In this document: positions 36,284 through 48,312 of the stretch, one piece after another | Position numbering within the stretch: the stretch's first letter is position 1 | Layout: each line of letters starts with the position of its first letter | Assembly: GCA_963678675.1 (NCBI GenBank) | Contig: OY783199.1 | Coordinates: 16,264,348 to 16,328,347, forward strand | Reading direction: 5' to 3' | Length of the DNA: 64,000 nucleotides | From: Xiphydria camelus | Lineage: Eukaryota; Arthropoda; Insecta; Hymenoptera; Xiphydriidae | Position numbers and translations under genes: made by a program | Notes under the pieces: generated by a model | What the model saw: the letters and a program-made list of their open reading frames with translations, nothing else | What the model was told of the DNA's origin: nothing | Databases searched by the model: none

Positions 36284-36648
36284 ACAATTTTTACTGTTTC
36301 ATCCAGTGATGCTGAGACTCGAACTCGTTCTCAAGAATTTTTAAAGAGGACACGATTTCATTTATTATTTACAATTGTACACGGAGAAAAAAGAACTATA
36401 CGAATTACACAGTTTGACTAGCATAAAATACGATTCAACAGATATTATATCTGATTAAAAACTACTAGGTGTACAACTTTGCTTCCGCCGTTTTTTCCTA
36501 ACGCCGTCTATAAGAAAATGGCGGAAGCACAGTTGTACGCCTAATGTTATTCATACTGTTTTAAACAGTAAATAGAAATGTGTCCTCTGTACAAATTCTT
36601 GAAAGTGATCTCGAGTCTCAGCGCCACTGAATGAAGCAGCAATAATTG
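36284..36648. mobile_element. Fold-back element with an inner hairpin insertion
   Basis: The outer arms pair over about 60 bp (TTCATCCAGTGATGCTGAGA and AAGAATTTTTAAAGAGGACA with complements at 36588-36645). Inside, 36467-36542 forms a compact hairpin (GTACAACTTTGCTTCCGCC with GGCGGAAGCACAGTTGTAC). ACACGGAGAAAAAAGAAC at about 36379 may be the left end of a separate CACTGAG-type element. Confidence 0.65.
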
Positions 36649-37820
36649 CAGGTTCCTTTTTTTTCAGTGAATGCAACGATACCACTGACTGATAGGTATG
36701 TGTATAATGGTGTAATCTCGTTTGCAGTAACATGTATGTATTTTCCAAACGGAGATACCTGGACGGATGTTACGCGTTCGCACGATTAATTAATTTTTCG
36801 TCGGTATATCTATGGGGAGCTTCGCGTTAATAAGTCTCACTAAGTCGAAGATGATAGGAGTTCTAGAGTATCAAAGCAGAAATTCCTACGTCGATTTCCC
36901 TCCCAGTCTCTAACGACAATTAAGTCGCGGCTGAATCGGAATTTGGAGGATGGAGAACCGACGATTCAACTTCGATTGACTTTTAATCGACTGCGCGTAT
37001 CTCGGCTCGTCGAGATTGCATCTTCTCCGTCCATTCCTAGGAAAGAAAGCACGATATCTTCGTGCTCGGATTCTCAAGCGCCGATCGGGATGAAGATTTC
37101 ATCGTTTTAAGTATGCAGTATCTCAAGGAAACGGCGATAGTAAATCGGGAGCGACGCTAACGCATTGTATATGGGTAAACAGGGGCGTGTATACATAGAC
37201 CTTAATGCGATGAGCCGCGCTGTTAATAATTATTGCATTTACCGGGAAAGGTCTGACGTGCTACCTCCCCTTCCGCAACCCTTCTTACCGCCGTCCCATT
37301 AATTAAAGGGGTTACCTATCAACGGCGCTCTCCATCTCCCATTTACGATGCTCTCCTCTTGCCGAGAAAACCGACAGCTCCTTCGCTGCTCCCCGGCGTT
37401 GCGCTGCTGAGCGTGTAACGCGTCTGCGTGAAACAATATAGAGAGAGTCACGAATTAATCTTCACCATCTATAGGACCAAAAATTAAACGAAGGTCAAAG
37501 TTCGTCTCGGTCTCGCTCGACGTGCATCCTAACAGGCATGCGCTACCCTCCAATTTCGCCAGACTTCCACTGTAATAGCTGGAAACAATTCCGCCGAGTT
37601 TGTCTTCCATAATGCAAGCTACTCGTATCAGCGCACGCTAGCAAGCCTTTTATGTTGCTGTTGCTGATAAATGAAACACTAACCTGACCAAAACACCGAA
37701 AGCCGAGACGTGTACGAGAGCCCGAGGCTTTATGACCAGCGTCGCTGGATGATTCAGTACCATACATCACACTCTTCATCTACTTTCCAACCAACATCCG
37801 GCCACACTCATAAAAATGTT

Positions 37821-38420
37821 AAAAGAACTATAATGTAACAAAAAATCGTAGTCAATTTTGGACTCAACTATAATTCTATAGTTTTTCTAAACAGTGAGAT
37901 TCTGGTTACAGTAACAAGAGATCAAGATTGCTGCGACCAAATCAACTTGCAGCATGGTCTAATAAATGTCCCCAACCTTTTTTTACATAGTTGAGACTAT
38001 AATGCATTAATTAAATTATTGACCTACCTTTGCTGTTACCTAATTAAACCATCCCAGGCGGAAAAGTTTTATATGATCTAAATATATGTGGTTTTCATGG
38101 TATATGAATCATATATGATTTTTATGGTAACCGTATAAGGATTATGTACAGATCTTGTAATGTTTGTATAATCCATATAGAGTCCTTATATGGTTAACAT
38201 AGAAATCATATATAATTCAGACTAAACCCATATGTGGATTATATGAAAAATATATAGAATTGTTTATATCATAAATTACAATCTTACTATTACCATAAAA
38301 ATCCAACAGAAGTTATTTCGACTGTATTCATAATTAGCTCAATCATAACAATGTTACTAATAACCAGGAAAATTCAACCTTGCGATTAGGATTAATTTTA
38401 CTACCCACTTTCCTCTCAGT
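37821..38420. mobile_element. Element interrupted by MITE B copy 6
   Basis: MITE B lies at 38053-38268, starting CCCAGGCGGAAAAGTTTTAT and losing its right terminus near AATATATAGAATTG. It splits an outer sequence rich in TAACAATGTTACTA and GTTACAGTAACAAG, whose right end TTTCCTCTCAGTA resembles the shared terminus. Outer boundaries are uncertain. Confidence 0.5.
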
Positions 38421-39176
38421 ACACGCGCTCACAGATGGAGCCTTCGTTCCTCTCTTCTTATCATTGAGGAAAAGTCGCCATACGGCGAGAAAAGACTATG
38501 ATATCGCATGACTGGAATCCTCCTCGTCGCCAGGAACTACGAAAGTGCGAACGATGAGCCATTCGACGACTATACGACACCAGCGTCGTCACGAGTTCAC
38601 TTCTGCCAATTATCCCGAAATGACGAAAGTACCCGTGTGCTTCGTTTCCGTCGGGACGTCATAACTCCCGGAGCTTTGTCCCGGGTAATCTCTTGTGCTC
38701 GGTGCACGAGTTTCATTGTACGACTACATCGAAATTCACGTACACTGATGTAGCAGATTGCAGCCACCGACCATTATACGTACGTATCAGGCGTAGCGGT
38801 GTCAGGAAATATCGCGAGAATCGTCTATGACGTTCGTTCACATCGCTGGGATTCGTTCTAACGTACCGGTTGCGCGGTTTTCGTGCGGCGGCACAGTTTG
38901 GATAACACGTCGTCGAGTTTGTCGCGCGTGAAAGTTGTGAGGAATTTCGCGAAATCTCGTAGTTTATACGCGGGATACGGCTATTATTTCGCGAACACGT
39001 GTACGTGCCTCTGTAGGTGGATATCCGTTATTCGCATAATACGGGATTTACACTTGTTGATTTTACGATGAGGCTATATCCGTACGTCTCTCGTTGTGCG
39101 AGCGTGGACGTTCTCGTTTACCTGCGCGAGAATGGTTTTGCAAAGAAATGCACGAGTTAGCACTCTTGACGCATTT

Positions 39177-39275
39177 TTGAAGAAGACGATGATGAAGAAG
39201 ATGATGAAGAAGATGACGAAGAAAAAGATGAAGAAGGTGATGAAGAAGAGCAGGAAGAAGATGATAATGAGAGGT
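39177..39275 (+). repeat. GAA/GAT-rich low-complexity tract
   Basis: A purine-only-like imperfect trinucleotide repeat (GATGATGAAGAA and variants). It could encode acidic or lysine-rich stretches in two frames, but neither frame has a supported start or neighbouring domain. I treat it as a microsatellite. Confidence 0.7.
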
Positions 39276-39789
39276 AGCAAAGGTGAATGGTATACGTATA
39301 TAACCGGGAAAAAATTCAGACAGAATATAAAATCCACAGAAAACGTTCTCATAAATTCAGACCCAACCAACGCAGAGAAGATTCTACGAATGCACGCGAA
39401 AGATTATATTCGCATCTACTACGAACGACGAAGAAAGTCTCGGATATTGAAAAAAAAACTTCGCTCTGCCTCGCCGAGAATTCATGGAATGGATTTCAGA
39501 TAAACTCGTGCGCTTTTTAACGAAGTCGAACTTTTACGGCGAAGTCACCCGCTTTCGTCGGAAGGCGAACGGGAGAAGCTGCCGCATCTACCCACACCTC
39601 GAAACGTCTCTTCATAACTGAACAGTATCGCCCTTAATTCACGCGATTTCTTCAAAATCGATCAACCGTGGCGATTCATCGTAAAAAAAACTCATCTGCC
39701 TCGCCGCTCGTGGAATTTTTCCCTTCGAATTCGCTTTCGAACCTTGAACTTTTAACGAGATCGCAATTGAGAATCGCGTTCGTCTGTGG

Positions 39790-40738
39790 CGTACACGAAG
39801 AAAAGTTTGCGGTAACCATTCTCACGATCCATGTGATAAGATTGAATTATTGTGACATGTGACAGTCAGTATTATAAGTATGTCGATATTTAGCATAAGT
39901 AGAGTGAATGTCGCAATACTTGTAGTAAGTAAATATCGACATATTTTTGGTACTGAACGTCATATGCCGTAATAATTCAGTTCTACCACATATACGAAAA
40001 AAAAATGATTTTGCAGTCTTAACAAAACAAGATTTTGCTGAAAACTTGTTGCTATCGCGATAAAAATATCATCTCTGGCAACAAAATATATGTCCAATAG
40101 TAGTACAAGTATTTACTGGAATAGCAAACATTCTTACCGAAAAAACTTCACTGTGATTGCAGTTATATTTACAATTATTAGACACATTTTTTACTACCAC
40201 AGAGAGTATACGAGGTGTTCTCAAACCTCCGACCCAAAAAAAAAAACCCTATGTTCGTTAAAAAATTACGGACATAATGCAATTGATTTTATTGAAATCC
40301 GTTAAGAATTTACGAAGAAATTAATTACTAAAAAGTAATTAATATTTTGAATTTATTCGGCATTGATTACGTCATATCAAGGCTACTGAAGATAATCGCA
40401 ATTGCTATCGTTATTATAAACATTATCTTCATGAGTCTTGATATAACGTCATCAATGCCGAATAAATTAATAATATTAATTACTTTTTAATAATTAATTT
40501 CTCCGTAAATTCTTAACGGATTTCAATAAAATCAATTGCATTATGTCCGTAATTTTTTAATGAACATAGGCTTTTCCTCTGGATCAGAGGTTTGAGAACA
40601 CCCGATATTTGTCATGACAGCTCAAAGTTTTCAGCAAAACTTAATTTTACTAAGCCTGCAAAATCATTTTTTTCCGTGTGTGTGTGTGTGTGTGTTGACC
40701 GTGAAAATATTTACCGCAAACTTTTTTTTTTCACATAG
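39790..40738. mobile_element. Three-level nest: element W containing V containing fold-back U
   Basis: W is bounded by CACGAAGAAAAGTTTGCGGT and ACCGCAAACTTTTTTTTTTC. V (39993-40678) splits it and has AAAAATGATTTTGCAGTCTT and GCAAAATCATTTTTTTCCGT. U (40214-40603) splits V and is a nearly complete hairpin with ends GGTGTTCTCAAACCTC and GAGGTTTGAGAACACC. An uninterrupted V at 55994-56296 shows the empty state for U. Confidence 0.8.
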
Positions 40739-41633
40739 TCCCAACGACGCGCGAAATCTCGCCCGAAGAAAGTCGACCTCGTTGCAATTATTCGAACGTC
40801 ACTCGCGCACCCCGTGTCGCTTGGCGATCGATTTTTCTTTCCCACTTTCCCTCGCTTATACCCCTTTTCCCGCATTTATCCTCGCCCTCGCGAAAAATAC
40901 CGACCGCTTCGGGGAATTCTCGCGCACCTCTCCTCCCGGCTCCCGGTGCATTTCCACCTTTTAATTCGTTTTAATGACAGAACACGGGCGGTGCTTTTGC
41001 AAACGATCGCGAGAAGAAAAGCGAAAAATCCCGCTCCGAGTTCAACCTCCGCGTCGCATTTTTTTTTCGAGAGAAAGAAATGAGAAAATAAAACTATGAG
41101 AAAGAAAACGATACGGAGCTGGGGAGAGTCGTTACTGACTTTCACGCAGCGCGGGTTGCCAAGGAGAGCGACGACGCGACGCGGTTGTACGGTACAGCGC
41201 TGCTGCAGCGTCGCCATCCACTTTGCGAGATGAAGTTGCAGCGGTGTAACTCCTTTTAACGACAATACGGCGTGCACTAGCGCTCGAGATGAACACAAAG
41301 GGAGAGTAATATCGTTGCGTATAACACGCGGCGGATATCTCGCGCGTACCTAAACACGCATACAAGCCCGCGTACCGAGATACGATTGTTCGGTCGCCGC
41401 ACGTCGCTCCGCGGTAATTCGAAAATGTACATACGCCCGACATTCCCAGAGATTATTGGATTTCAGTTACGATAGCCGCTGTTAGATGTTTAATTTGCAG
41501 TTGGCTTCGTAGTCGCTGCGACGAACGCGGCTGGCTTGCAGATGGCGGTGCGTCGGGATTTTTTAATTTTTTTTCGTCTGATGAATTAATTGTGTACGTC
41601 CGATTTCTTTTTTTCGATTTGCTCACTGATTCA

Positions 41634-42209
41634 TGCGAGAGAAATAATTGCGGTGTCAAAAAAATGTTTTCTTCGAGCAAAAGCATAATCAAATTTCGAG
41701 ATCAAGCCATGGTTTTCATCGCGCAAGAAAATATTTGATAGACTCGAGTGATTGTTTTTTTTGTTTTGCGCAAAAAGAATTTCGCGTTCCCCCCCCCACA
41801 ACGTATTCTTGTGAATCAAGAATATATATTCTTTGATCCAGAATCTGTGTTCTTAAATTTCTAAGATCGTGTATTCTGGATTCAAGAATAGTTATTTTCG
41901 TTATTAGGGCGTGAAGCGCTGTTTCTAACGAGTGTGAAGTTTGCCGCACGAGCGAAGCGAGTACGGCAATCACACTCGTTAGAACGGCGCGAAACAACCG
42001 AATAACGAATTCTATTTTTTGTCACTAAGTGTCAAATACGAGGTTGACGATTTCACGCACTGCGCAGGTTATTTCACGCACTGCGCAACTTTTCACGAAT
42101 TGGTGTGTGAAAGATGATTTCACATGCGTCGAGGACGCCCATGAAACCGAGTATTTGACACTGAGTGACAAAAACATTTTTTTGACACTAGCAATTATTT
42201 CTCTCAGTG
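41634..42209. mobile_element. MITE family A, copy 5, with two palindromic insertions
   Basis: A is bounded by GAGAGAAATAATTGCGGTGT and ACTAGCAATTATTTCTCTCA. Between its halves are two palindromes: 41888-42012 (CTAACGAGTGTGA with its complement; outer CGTTATT/AATAACG) and 42016-42175 (TTTTGTCACTAAGTGTCAAA with its near-complement). The second holds a 17-bp direct repeat ATTTCACGCACTGCGCA. Confidence 0.7.
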
Positions 42210-42226
42210 TGTCGGAAAACCGGACA

Positions 42227-42470
42227 ATTGAGGGGGTCAGTGACAAAGTGGTACAAGTCACAATTTGGATTATTTGAGTTAACTGCAAAAATGCATAGTT
42301 AAAGTAAATATCTGTTTAGAAAAAAAATTGTATATAATGTGTATAATGGCATGGTTGCCACTTATACCACTTTTTTTCTAAAGAGATATTTACTTTAACT
42401 ATGCATTTTTGCAGTTAACTCAAATAATCCAAATTGTGACTTGTACCACTTTTCCACTGACCCCCTCAAT
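42227..42470. mobile_element. Fold-back element, about 244 bp
   Basis: Its arms pair nearly throughout: ATTGAGGGGGTCAG with CTGACCCCCTCAAT at the ends, and TGGATTATTTGAGTTAACTG plus AAATGCATAGTTAAAGTAAA inside. It starts 18 bp after MITE A copy 5 ends. Confidence 0.8.
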
Positions 42471-43315
42471 TTAAGTTTTACATTTTCCTCTGGTCTTTAA
42501 TATTATTTTAGTATTTTACGTGTCCTGGAAAAATCAGAGAAGCCAATAACGATCAGAGAATCTCTAAAACACCGTAAAAGGGTTTTTTTCTAACGTACGG
42601 CTCCGCACGAGTCACCATTACCCCCGCAATCGATTAATTAACCCGACGAGCGCTCTCGCTTTCACGCACGACGTTGCTCCAGTTTCCGTCCAAACATTCG
42701 TATCGCCGATACGCGCGTCATACACACGAGACACTGTCCGCCGGCATCGTGGAAGCGCGGCAGCGTCACGCGGTATTCATCCACGTATGTACATAGCTCC
42801 GATCAGGTCACGCTGCATCGCGCGATACCGAAGGCACGTCGCGGTTGAAAGGGCGCATAGCTGCCCGCTGCACACGCGCGCATCAGCGTTGGCCGGCGCA
42901 CACATGCAGGTGTATCGGTGCATACATACGTACTTACATCGCGCGCGCTGGAAAACGAACGAGAGCAACGTAACGGGACGGATGAAAAGCTGAAAATGGA
43001 AGCGGTCGACCGGAACATTCGGATCCACTTCGTCGGATCCAGGCCGGGTTTCGCGATCTCTCCGTCCGCTCGCGTTTCCGATTCCAGCGATTTCTTGAGA
43101 ATAGCGAAACCGGTGAAAAGGGGCGGCGGAGAGGGGGTGGGATGAGGCAGCAATAGCGTTCGAGAGAGGTCAACCGTCGTCGTTGCACCGGAAAATGCAA
43201 CGTGTAACCGATAAAGATCGATGATTTATCGCTTAACGTCTTCGCGTTTCCTGGTATCGCGTAAAAGTCACGATCGTTATTTCCCCTGTGCGAAGTTTTC
43301 GCATTTACTGAGAGA

Positions 43316-44106
43316 AAACAAAATCGGTTGAACCGGTTTATTTGGTTTGAATTATTTCGAGCAATTAAATATTTGCTTGATTTAGATAATTGCGTTCAAT
43401 CACAACCAATACTCGTATACGTAATATAGCAGTTCCACCTTCAATTAATTTATTAAGAGAAATTATTTTTCATTAATAGATTAATTATGTGAAATATATT
43501 ATTAATAATAATAATAATAATAATAATATAAGGATCTTTTAGTGCTTTATATAGATTATATTTATATTATTATAGAGTCGATATAGACATTTTGATTCGA
43601 GTTTTTATTCATTTTTTAGAGGTTTAAATAGAGAATATTTATTAATCTTATTTCACTGAATTTTCCATTACATTTTTTTATATGAAAAATTGAATTATTT
43701 TATTTTGATTTAAAAAGTTCGAAGTAAAATTGTGCTAATCGTAAGTTGTTACAACTTTACCTGTTTAGTTCACAATATATGACTATTTGTGTGCAATAAT
43801 TAGACTAAAGGCCGGTTTTACCAACACGGTATAAATGCGGTATAGCGCTATACACTGAGAATAACCAGCAATAAGCCTTATGGTTATTCTCAGTATAGCG
43901 CTATACCGCGTTTATACCAGTTGGTAAAACCGGCCCTAAGTATTTTTTAGCGCGACTAATATTTACTCACATTGATTATGTTTATACTTGTCGTGAATAA
44001 ACAAGTATTGAAATAAGCACGATTTCCTCAACTTAAATGAATATACCGTTGCTTCGAATTATTTGAACCAACTGGGTAAATCTTTCAACCAACTTTTTTT
44101 CTAACT
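43316..44106. mobile_element. Element with an inserted GGCCGGTTTTACC palindrome
   Basis: The outer ends ACTGAGAGAAAACAAAATCG and AACCAACTTTTTTTCTAACT are loosely inverted, with GGTTGAACC/TTTGAACCAAC inside. At 43810-43935 lies a compact fold-back with GGCCGGTTTTACCAAC at one end, its complement at the other, and GGTATAGCGCTATA and AGAATAACCA arms. A TAA microsatellite (about 43503-43528) lies in the outer part. Confidence 0.6.
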
Positions 44107-44732
44107 ATCCGTCCTTGCGCGCGAGTAGGTAGTTCTTCCATAAATTTTGAACCCGATAAAACGGATCATCGCTGCCCTTTCGCGAGGAGAAGAGCAGACG
44201 AGAAACGGTTTCGTCCTATCCACACACAGGTGGATGGTTATTCCGGGGTCGAACATTCCGCCCTTAACTTCCACCCCGGAGAAGTTCGATCTCTCCGACG
44301 GAAATTCAATTTCAGCCAAAGACGACAGCTGAAGAAGGAGTTGGACGACTACCGCGGGACGGGGCAAATAAATCCGTCGAAATTAGCCGCAGCGGCGACT
44401 GTCTCAGCTCGAATTCCCTTGTCATTCAGTTCCCGCCGTGGCTGCAGTGCTCGCTGGATCGCGTAAAAACAAATCGAGTCTCGCGGGACTTCGATTTGTC
44501 CGCAGCTTCGCGTTTTATCTCGAAAGTGAAGCTTCGTTAACGCAAATAATCCTCGAATTCAACAAGTACACGCGTCGACTATCGACGAAGCGATTAGAGG
44601 GAGTCGTTTCGGGGTGGAGGTTTTGCTGTTTATCTTAACGGTTCGGTCTTAACATAAAAGAATATTCGTATTTTTAAATTTAACTTGTAATCCGTAGACG
44701 TGTTCGATAATGCACGAAAAAGAAATGGTACG

Positions 44733-44945
44733 AAAAAATAATTATTCGCTGAGTTATAAGTGCGTTTCTCTCTATGAGATTGTGACGTCATCGAAAAGCC
44801 AGAGAGAGACACACTTATACTAAGCCACGAGTGCGAGGAGATAGTCTTAATAAACGATGACGTACTGCATATTTAAACATCGCTTTCTGGCTTATTGTTA
44901 GATAAGACGGAAAACGAAAAATGAAAAAATACGGGGTTGTGATAA
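44733..44945 (+). repeat. Dispersed repeat S, copy 2
   Basis: It has AATAATTATTCGCTGAGTTA, the hairpin ATAAGTGCGTTTCTCTCT / AGAGAGACACACTTAT round GTGACGTCATCG, then CACGAGTGCGAGGAGATAG. It ends about 310 bp upstream of the annexin exon at 45256. Confidence 0.65.
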
Positions 44946-45255
44946 TTTCATCCGAATTTGTCGAATATGCAATAAGAATAATTGGTGTGTAAGCTGAATT
45001 GGCGGAACGAAAAGAAAGAGATTTAGTCTATTTCCAATCTAATTTCTGTCGAGTTCATCGCAATGACGAATGTACCACATAAAAGGGAACATCGCAATCG
45101 TTATAAATACATCCGATCCTTTTCCTTCCCTTCTTCGGATGTCGATACTTATCGAACAGAAGTATCAGAATGATTACGAAATAATTGTTTCTCTCTTCGA
45201 TATCTCGATAACTCGATTAACCTCATCCAGAGACGCGTTTTCCTTTTTGCTCCAG

Positions 45256-45460
45256 AATCTCATCGAGGATCTGAAGAGCGAATTGGGGGGGCACTTCGAA
45301 GACGTCATTGTGGCTCTGGTGATTCCTCCCGTGGATTACATGGCCAAGCAATTACACAAGGCGATGGATGGCATCGGTACGGAGGAGGAGACCCTCGTCG
45401 AGATCCTCTGCTCGCGCGATAACAAGGAGATAGCAGAGATCGTCGAGGCCTACGAGAGAC
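45256..45460 (+). CDS. AnxB10: Annexin exon encoding repeat 1 end and repeat 2 start (residues 65-132)
   Basis: This exon of 68 codons plus one base lies between TTTTTGCTCCAG and the donor GTAAGT. It opens with NLIEDLKSELGGHFEDVIVA, which supplies E73, the acidic residue 39 positions after T34 that completes the repeat 1 calcium site. The second repeat follows with the loop G103-I-G105-T106-E107 and the helices TLVEILCSRDNKEIAEIVEAYER. The frame happens to be open for about 190 nt before and 160 nt after the exon, but consensus splice sites and family similarity fix the borders. The last base pairs with the first two of the next exon to make codon 133 (Leu). Confidence 0.95.
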
Positions 45461-47057
45461 GTAAGTTTTCCTTGTATCGATCGTTGAATAACGACGTTCC
45501 TCGCCGTTCATATCGCGCGGTGAGAAATTTCCCACTGGAAAATGTACCCGGGGCGCGCGAAATTTCGGGTTTGCTTTTATTTCAATTTACCCAACAATCG
45601 CGCATCACCCAAATTGGATAGGTGTACCCCACCTACGTTCCAATTAAAAAGGCGTGTCTACACACGGACGAAAACAGCGCCGCATCGCGCATTTTTCATT
45701 GACATCGCTGCAGTGTCGACCCCGTGTTTTCCCCGCCAAATTTATAGTCCGTTGAGAGCGATATAACGCGCGAGTCAAATTTGCCGCGTCGGAAAGTGAG
45801 CTTTTCCGTCTTAAAAATCGCGCCAAGTGGATCGCCTTTTGGCAAAGTGCACATGTCCTCTTTTCGCTATTATAAATTGCCAGATTCTCCTTTAACCTCG
45901 TACTTTTGTTCAGAATCGTACAAATAGAACGTGCAAATTTTCCCAGAATCACTCATCATTCGATAACGAAAAGCGTCGATTCGTGATAATTACAATAAAA
46001 GAAGAAAGTATCGCCGCTGCAGAAGAAATATGGACAAATCTCGGAAATTCTCGAGAAAAATTCCATCTTCGATGCGAAATAATTGACAAAGCGAGCACAC
46101 CGTCATATATTTATGATAATTAAAATAAAAAAGGAAAGCATCGCGTCAGAGAAAAGACGGAAACATCTCGCAAAAAGCGATTTCCTTGCCCCGTACAACC
46201 GAGAGAAGAAGAGGAATGTTACTCAGCATCCCAAAGTGCTCATATACCTCAGCTGCGATAACGCCGTCGGTGGTGGCAGCGACAATGAATCCCCCTGTTT
46301 CCCCTCGAAATAAGAGGACACGGTAGTGCTTTAAAGCTCGTTAATCAACCGGGACCAGGATCGCTGATTTATGGGGTCGTGGTCCGTCGTCGAAGAACAT
46401 GCCTCGTGCCCTGTATCAGGCGCGCGGTCCGATGTGCCGGTAAAGTGCGGAAGGGTCGAAGGTCGAAGTGGCCGGTCGCCCAATATAATACAACCCTCTC
46501 TCGATCGTCGTCCGCAAACGCAATCGATGCTGAGAATACGGACTGACCTGCATCTTCCGGCTCGTTTATTATACGTCCGCTGGACTCCATGGGAGGGTGA
46601 AACGAACAAGCGGCTACCGTCGAATACTTCGTCAACTATGCGAGCCACGTGGACCAACGGGCGGTTCTCATTCGCCTCCGCGACGAAGTTTCAGCCGCGC
46701 GCGGCGGTGTCCCATACCTATGTATATACGTGTACGCGCTCACCTGGCACCCCAACTTCCGGAAGCGGTGAATCTTGGCACCCGGACGGCTCCCCGACGA
46801 GATATCCATCGGACGTATGTCGATCGATAAATTCCCGAAGAGCGGAACTAAGCGCGGGCAGCGGCGTCGAAACGTCGACGGTATGGAGGAGGGAAAAGTC
46901 GAGAAGTTTGTTCGAGAGATAAATTTCCGCGTCCTCTCGGCGAAGGACTCGTCCCCGTGGGGCTATACACGGCCTGAAAAGTTCTATTCCTGCACTGAGA
47001 AAAGTGGATCGTTGTGTGATGGTGGTAAAATTCTATTATCCGAAAGGATATTGTGAG

Positions 47058-47533
47058 GCAGGTGTTCGCGGAAAAAAGGATGACATTTTTACAGTTAATT
47101 CCAATAACGGGACTCCTCGAGGTGAGACATTTAATTTTTTAATAGACACAGCGTACTTTTTACAGTTCGTAATAGCATAAATCCGTAAATACCCGATACA
47201 TATTAACAAAGTATTGGTAAATTTTACTGTATAAACTGATGTTTATACTATTAGGAACTGTAAAAAGTATGTTGTGGTCTATTAAAAACTTGAATGTTTC
47301 ACCTCGAGGAGCCCTCGAGCCTCGAGGAGGAGGAGGAGGAGGAGTTACTAGGATAACTGTAAAAATATTGGTCAGGTAAATCAAATAATTAATTATTCTA
47401 ACCAAATGTTTAGTTATTCCAACAAAAAATTAGTCAATTTAACCGAACAGATGGAGGCTCCATATTTCACAAAAACTGTTTAGTCATCGTCTCCAGGATT
47501 TTGGTTAAATCGACCAAGTTATTTTTCTCAGTG
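47058..47533. mobile_element. MITE R copy abutting a truncated MITE I copy
   Basis: R runs from about 47058 (ATTTTTACAGTTAATTCCAA) to 47364 (AGGATAACTGTAAAAATATT) and contains a short GGA run at 47324-47342. I follows (47370-47533) with TATTCTAACCAAATGTTTAG and TTATTTTTCTCAGTG; its left terminus is missing. Confidence 0.6.
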
Positions 47534-48312
47534 CAGCAGAAGGATATAAATCCATGTGTAAGCGATCTAAAATTAAAAAATCATTTTATTCTCAGTGCAG
47601 CCCCCGCCGAAGCACCCCTCGCGCCCGACACATCGCACCTGATGCATTCGCCGCGTCGATTCGTCGGGCGACTTGTAAAATATGCAGCACGAAAAAATGG
47701 GAACGAGATGAAGTGCAAAAACGAGAATTGCGCCAGGATTATGCGTCCCGTCGCTGTTCGACAATTACATTTTCATCGCCGACTGCCGGCGCGGTTGAAG
47801 TTACACGGCTGATCATACGAGCCGACTTACCGACCGCGATGACGGATATAGGTATACGATTTGCATCGCGAAAGTCGTTTCCGCCAGACCCGCGCGCGAG
47901 AGCACTTCCCCATTACGTTACTCGAGACGCCCTCTTCCGCCTGACGCCGGTAGCGGCGCTGCACTTACACGCGGAACGCCTCGAAACTTCAACAGCCGGA
48001 CGTGCATCGCTCGTCGCTGCAGCGGGATCCGCCGCCGGAATCGAGTAATTATGCAGATTGGTTTGCCGTTGAAAGCATATCGCGCACGCGGCGGTACCGT
48101 CGAGGGAAAGGGATTTTTTCCGCGTCGCGCCCGCGCGCAAGAAAAAGTTTCGCCCCGCGCGGAATGGAAGGGACTGCGGGGAACATCGTCCGCGAATGTC
48201 CGTAGATTCGCCGCGGTTGGCTCGTGGTGCGGAGAGGGCTGAGCAGGGGATGGACGCGATTTTTGGGCGCCTCTTCGCGCGCGCGCGCACTGCTTTGAGA
48301 GGCGTCTTTTAA

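Larger units (their letters stand above)
24920..45255 (+). other. Annexin intron 2 (about 20 kb)
   Basis: This intron of 20.3 kb is filled with small inverted-repeat elements listed separately. Unassigned stretches without a supportable gene are 24920-25324, 25561-26397, 26633-27364, 28108-29686, 30255-31073, 31253-32161, 33605-34091, 34967-36055, 36649-37820, 38420-39789, 40739-41633, 42471-43315 and 44107-44732. Several of these (28500-29400, 31500-32060, 34970-36050, 40740-41450, 42600-43200) are CpG-rich, with long but arginine-rich open frames on both strands that I treat as compositional. Confidence 0.75.

Noticed and set aside
39096..39503. 135-codon frame with a lysine/methionine-rich tract, or an acidic protein in another frame
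   Set aside because: The tract is an imperfect GAA/GAT microsatellite. The acidic frame has a stop just upstream and no start, and the lysine frame has no domain.
45070..45621. Long frame containing annexin exon 3, as if the exon were larger or had its own start
   Set aside because: Annexin similarity begins exactly at the consensus acceptor and stops at the GTAAGT donor; the flanking translated sequence has no annexin character.
46371..46922. 183-codon + strand open frame
   Set aside because: Low-complexity Ser/Arg/Thr-rich composition, overlapping minus-strand frames of similar length, and no domain motif inside intron 3.
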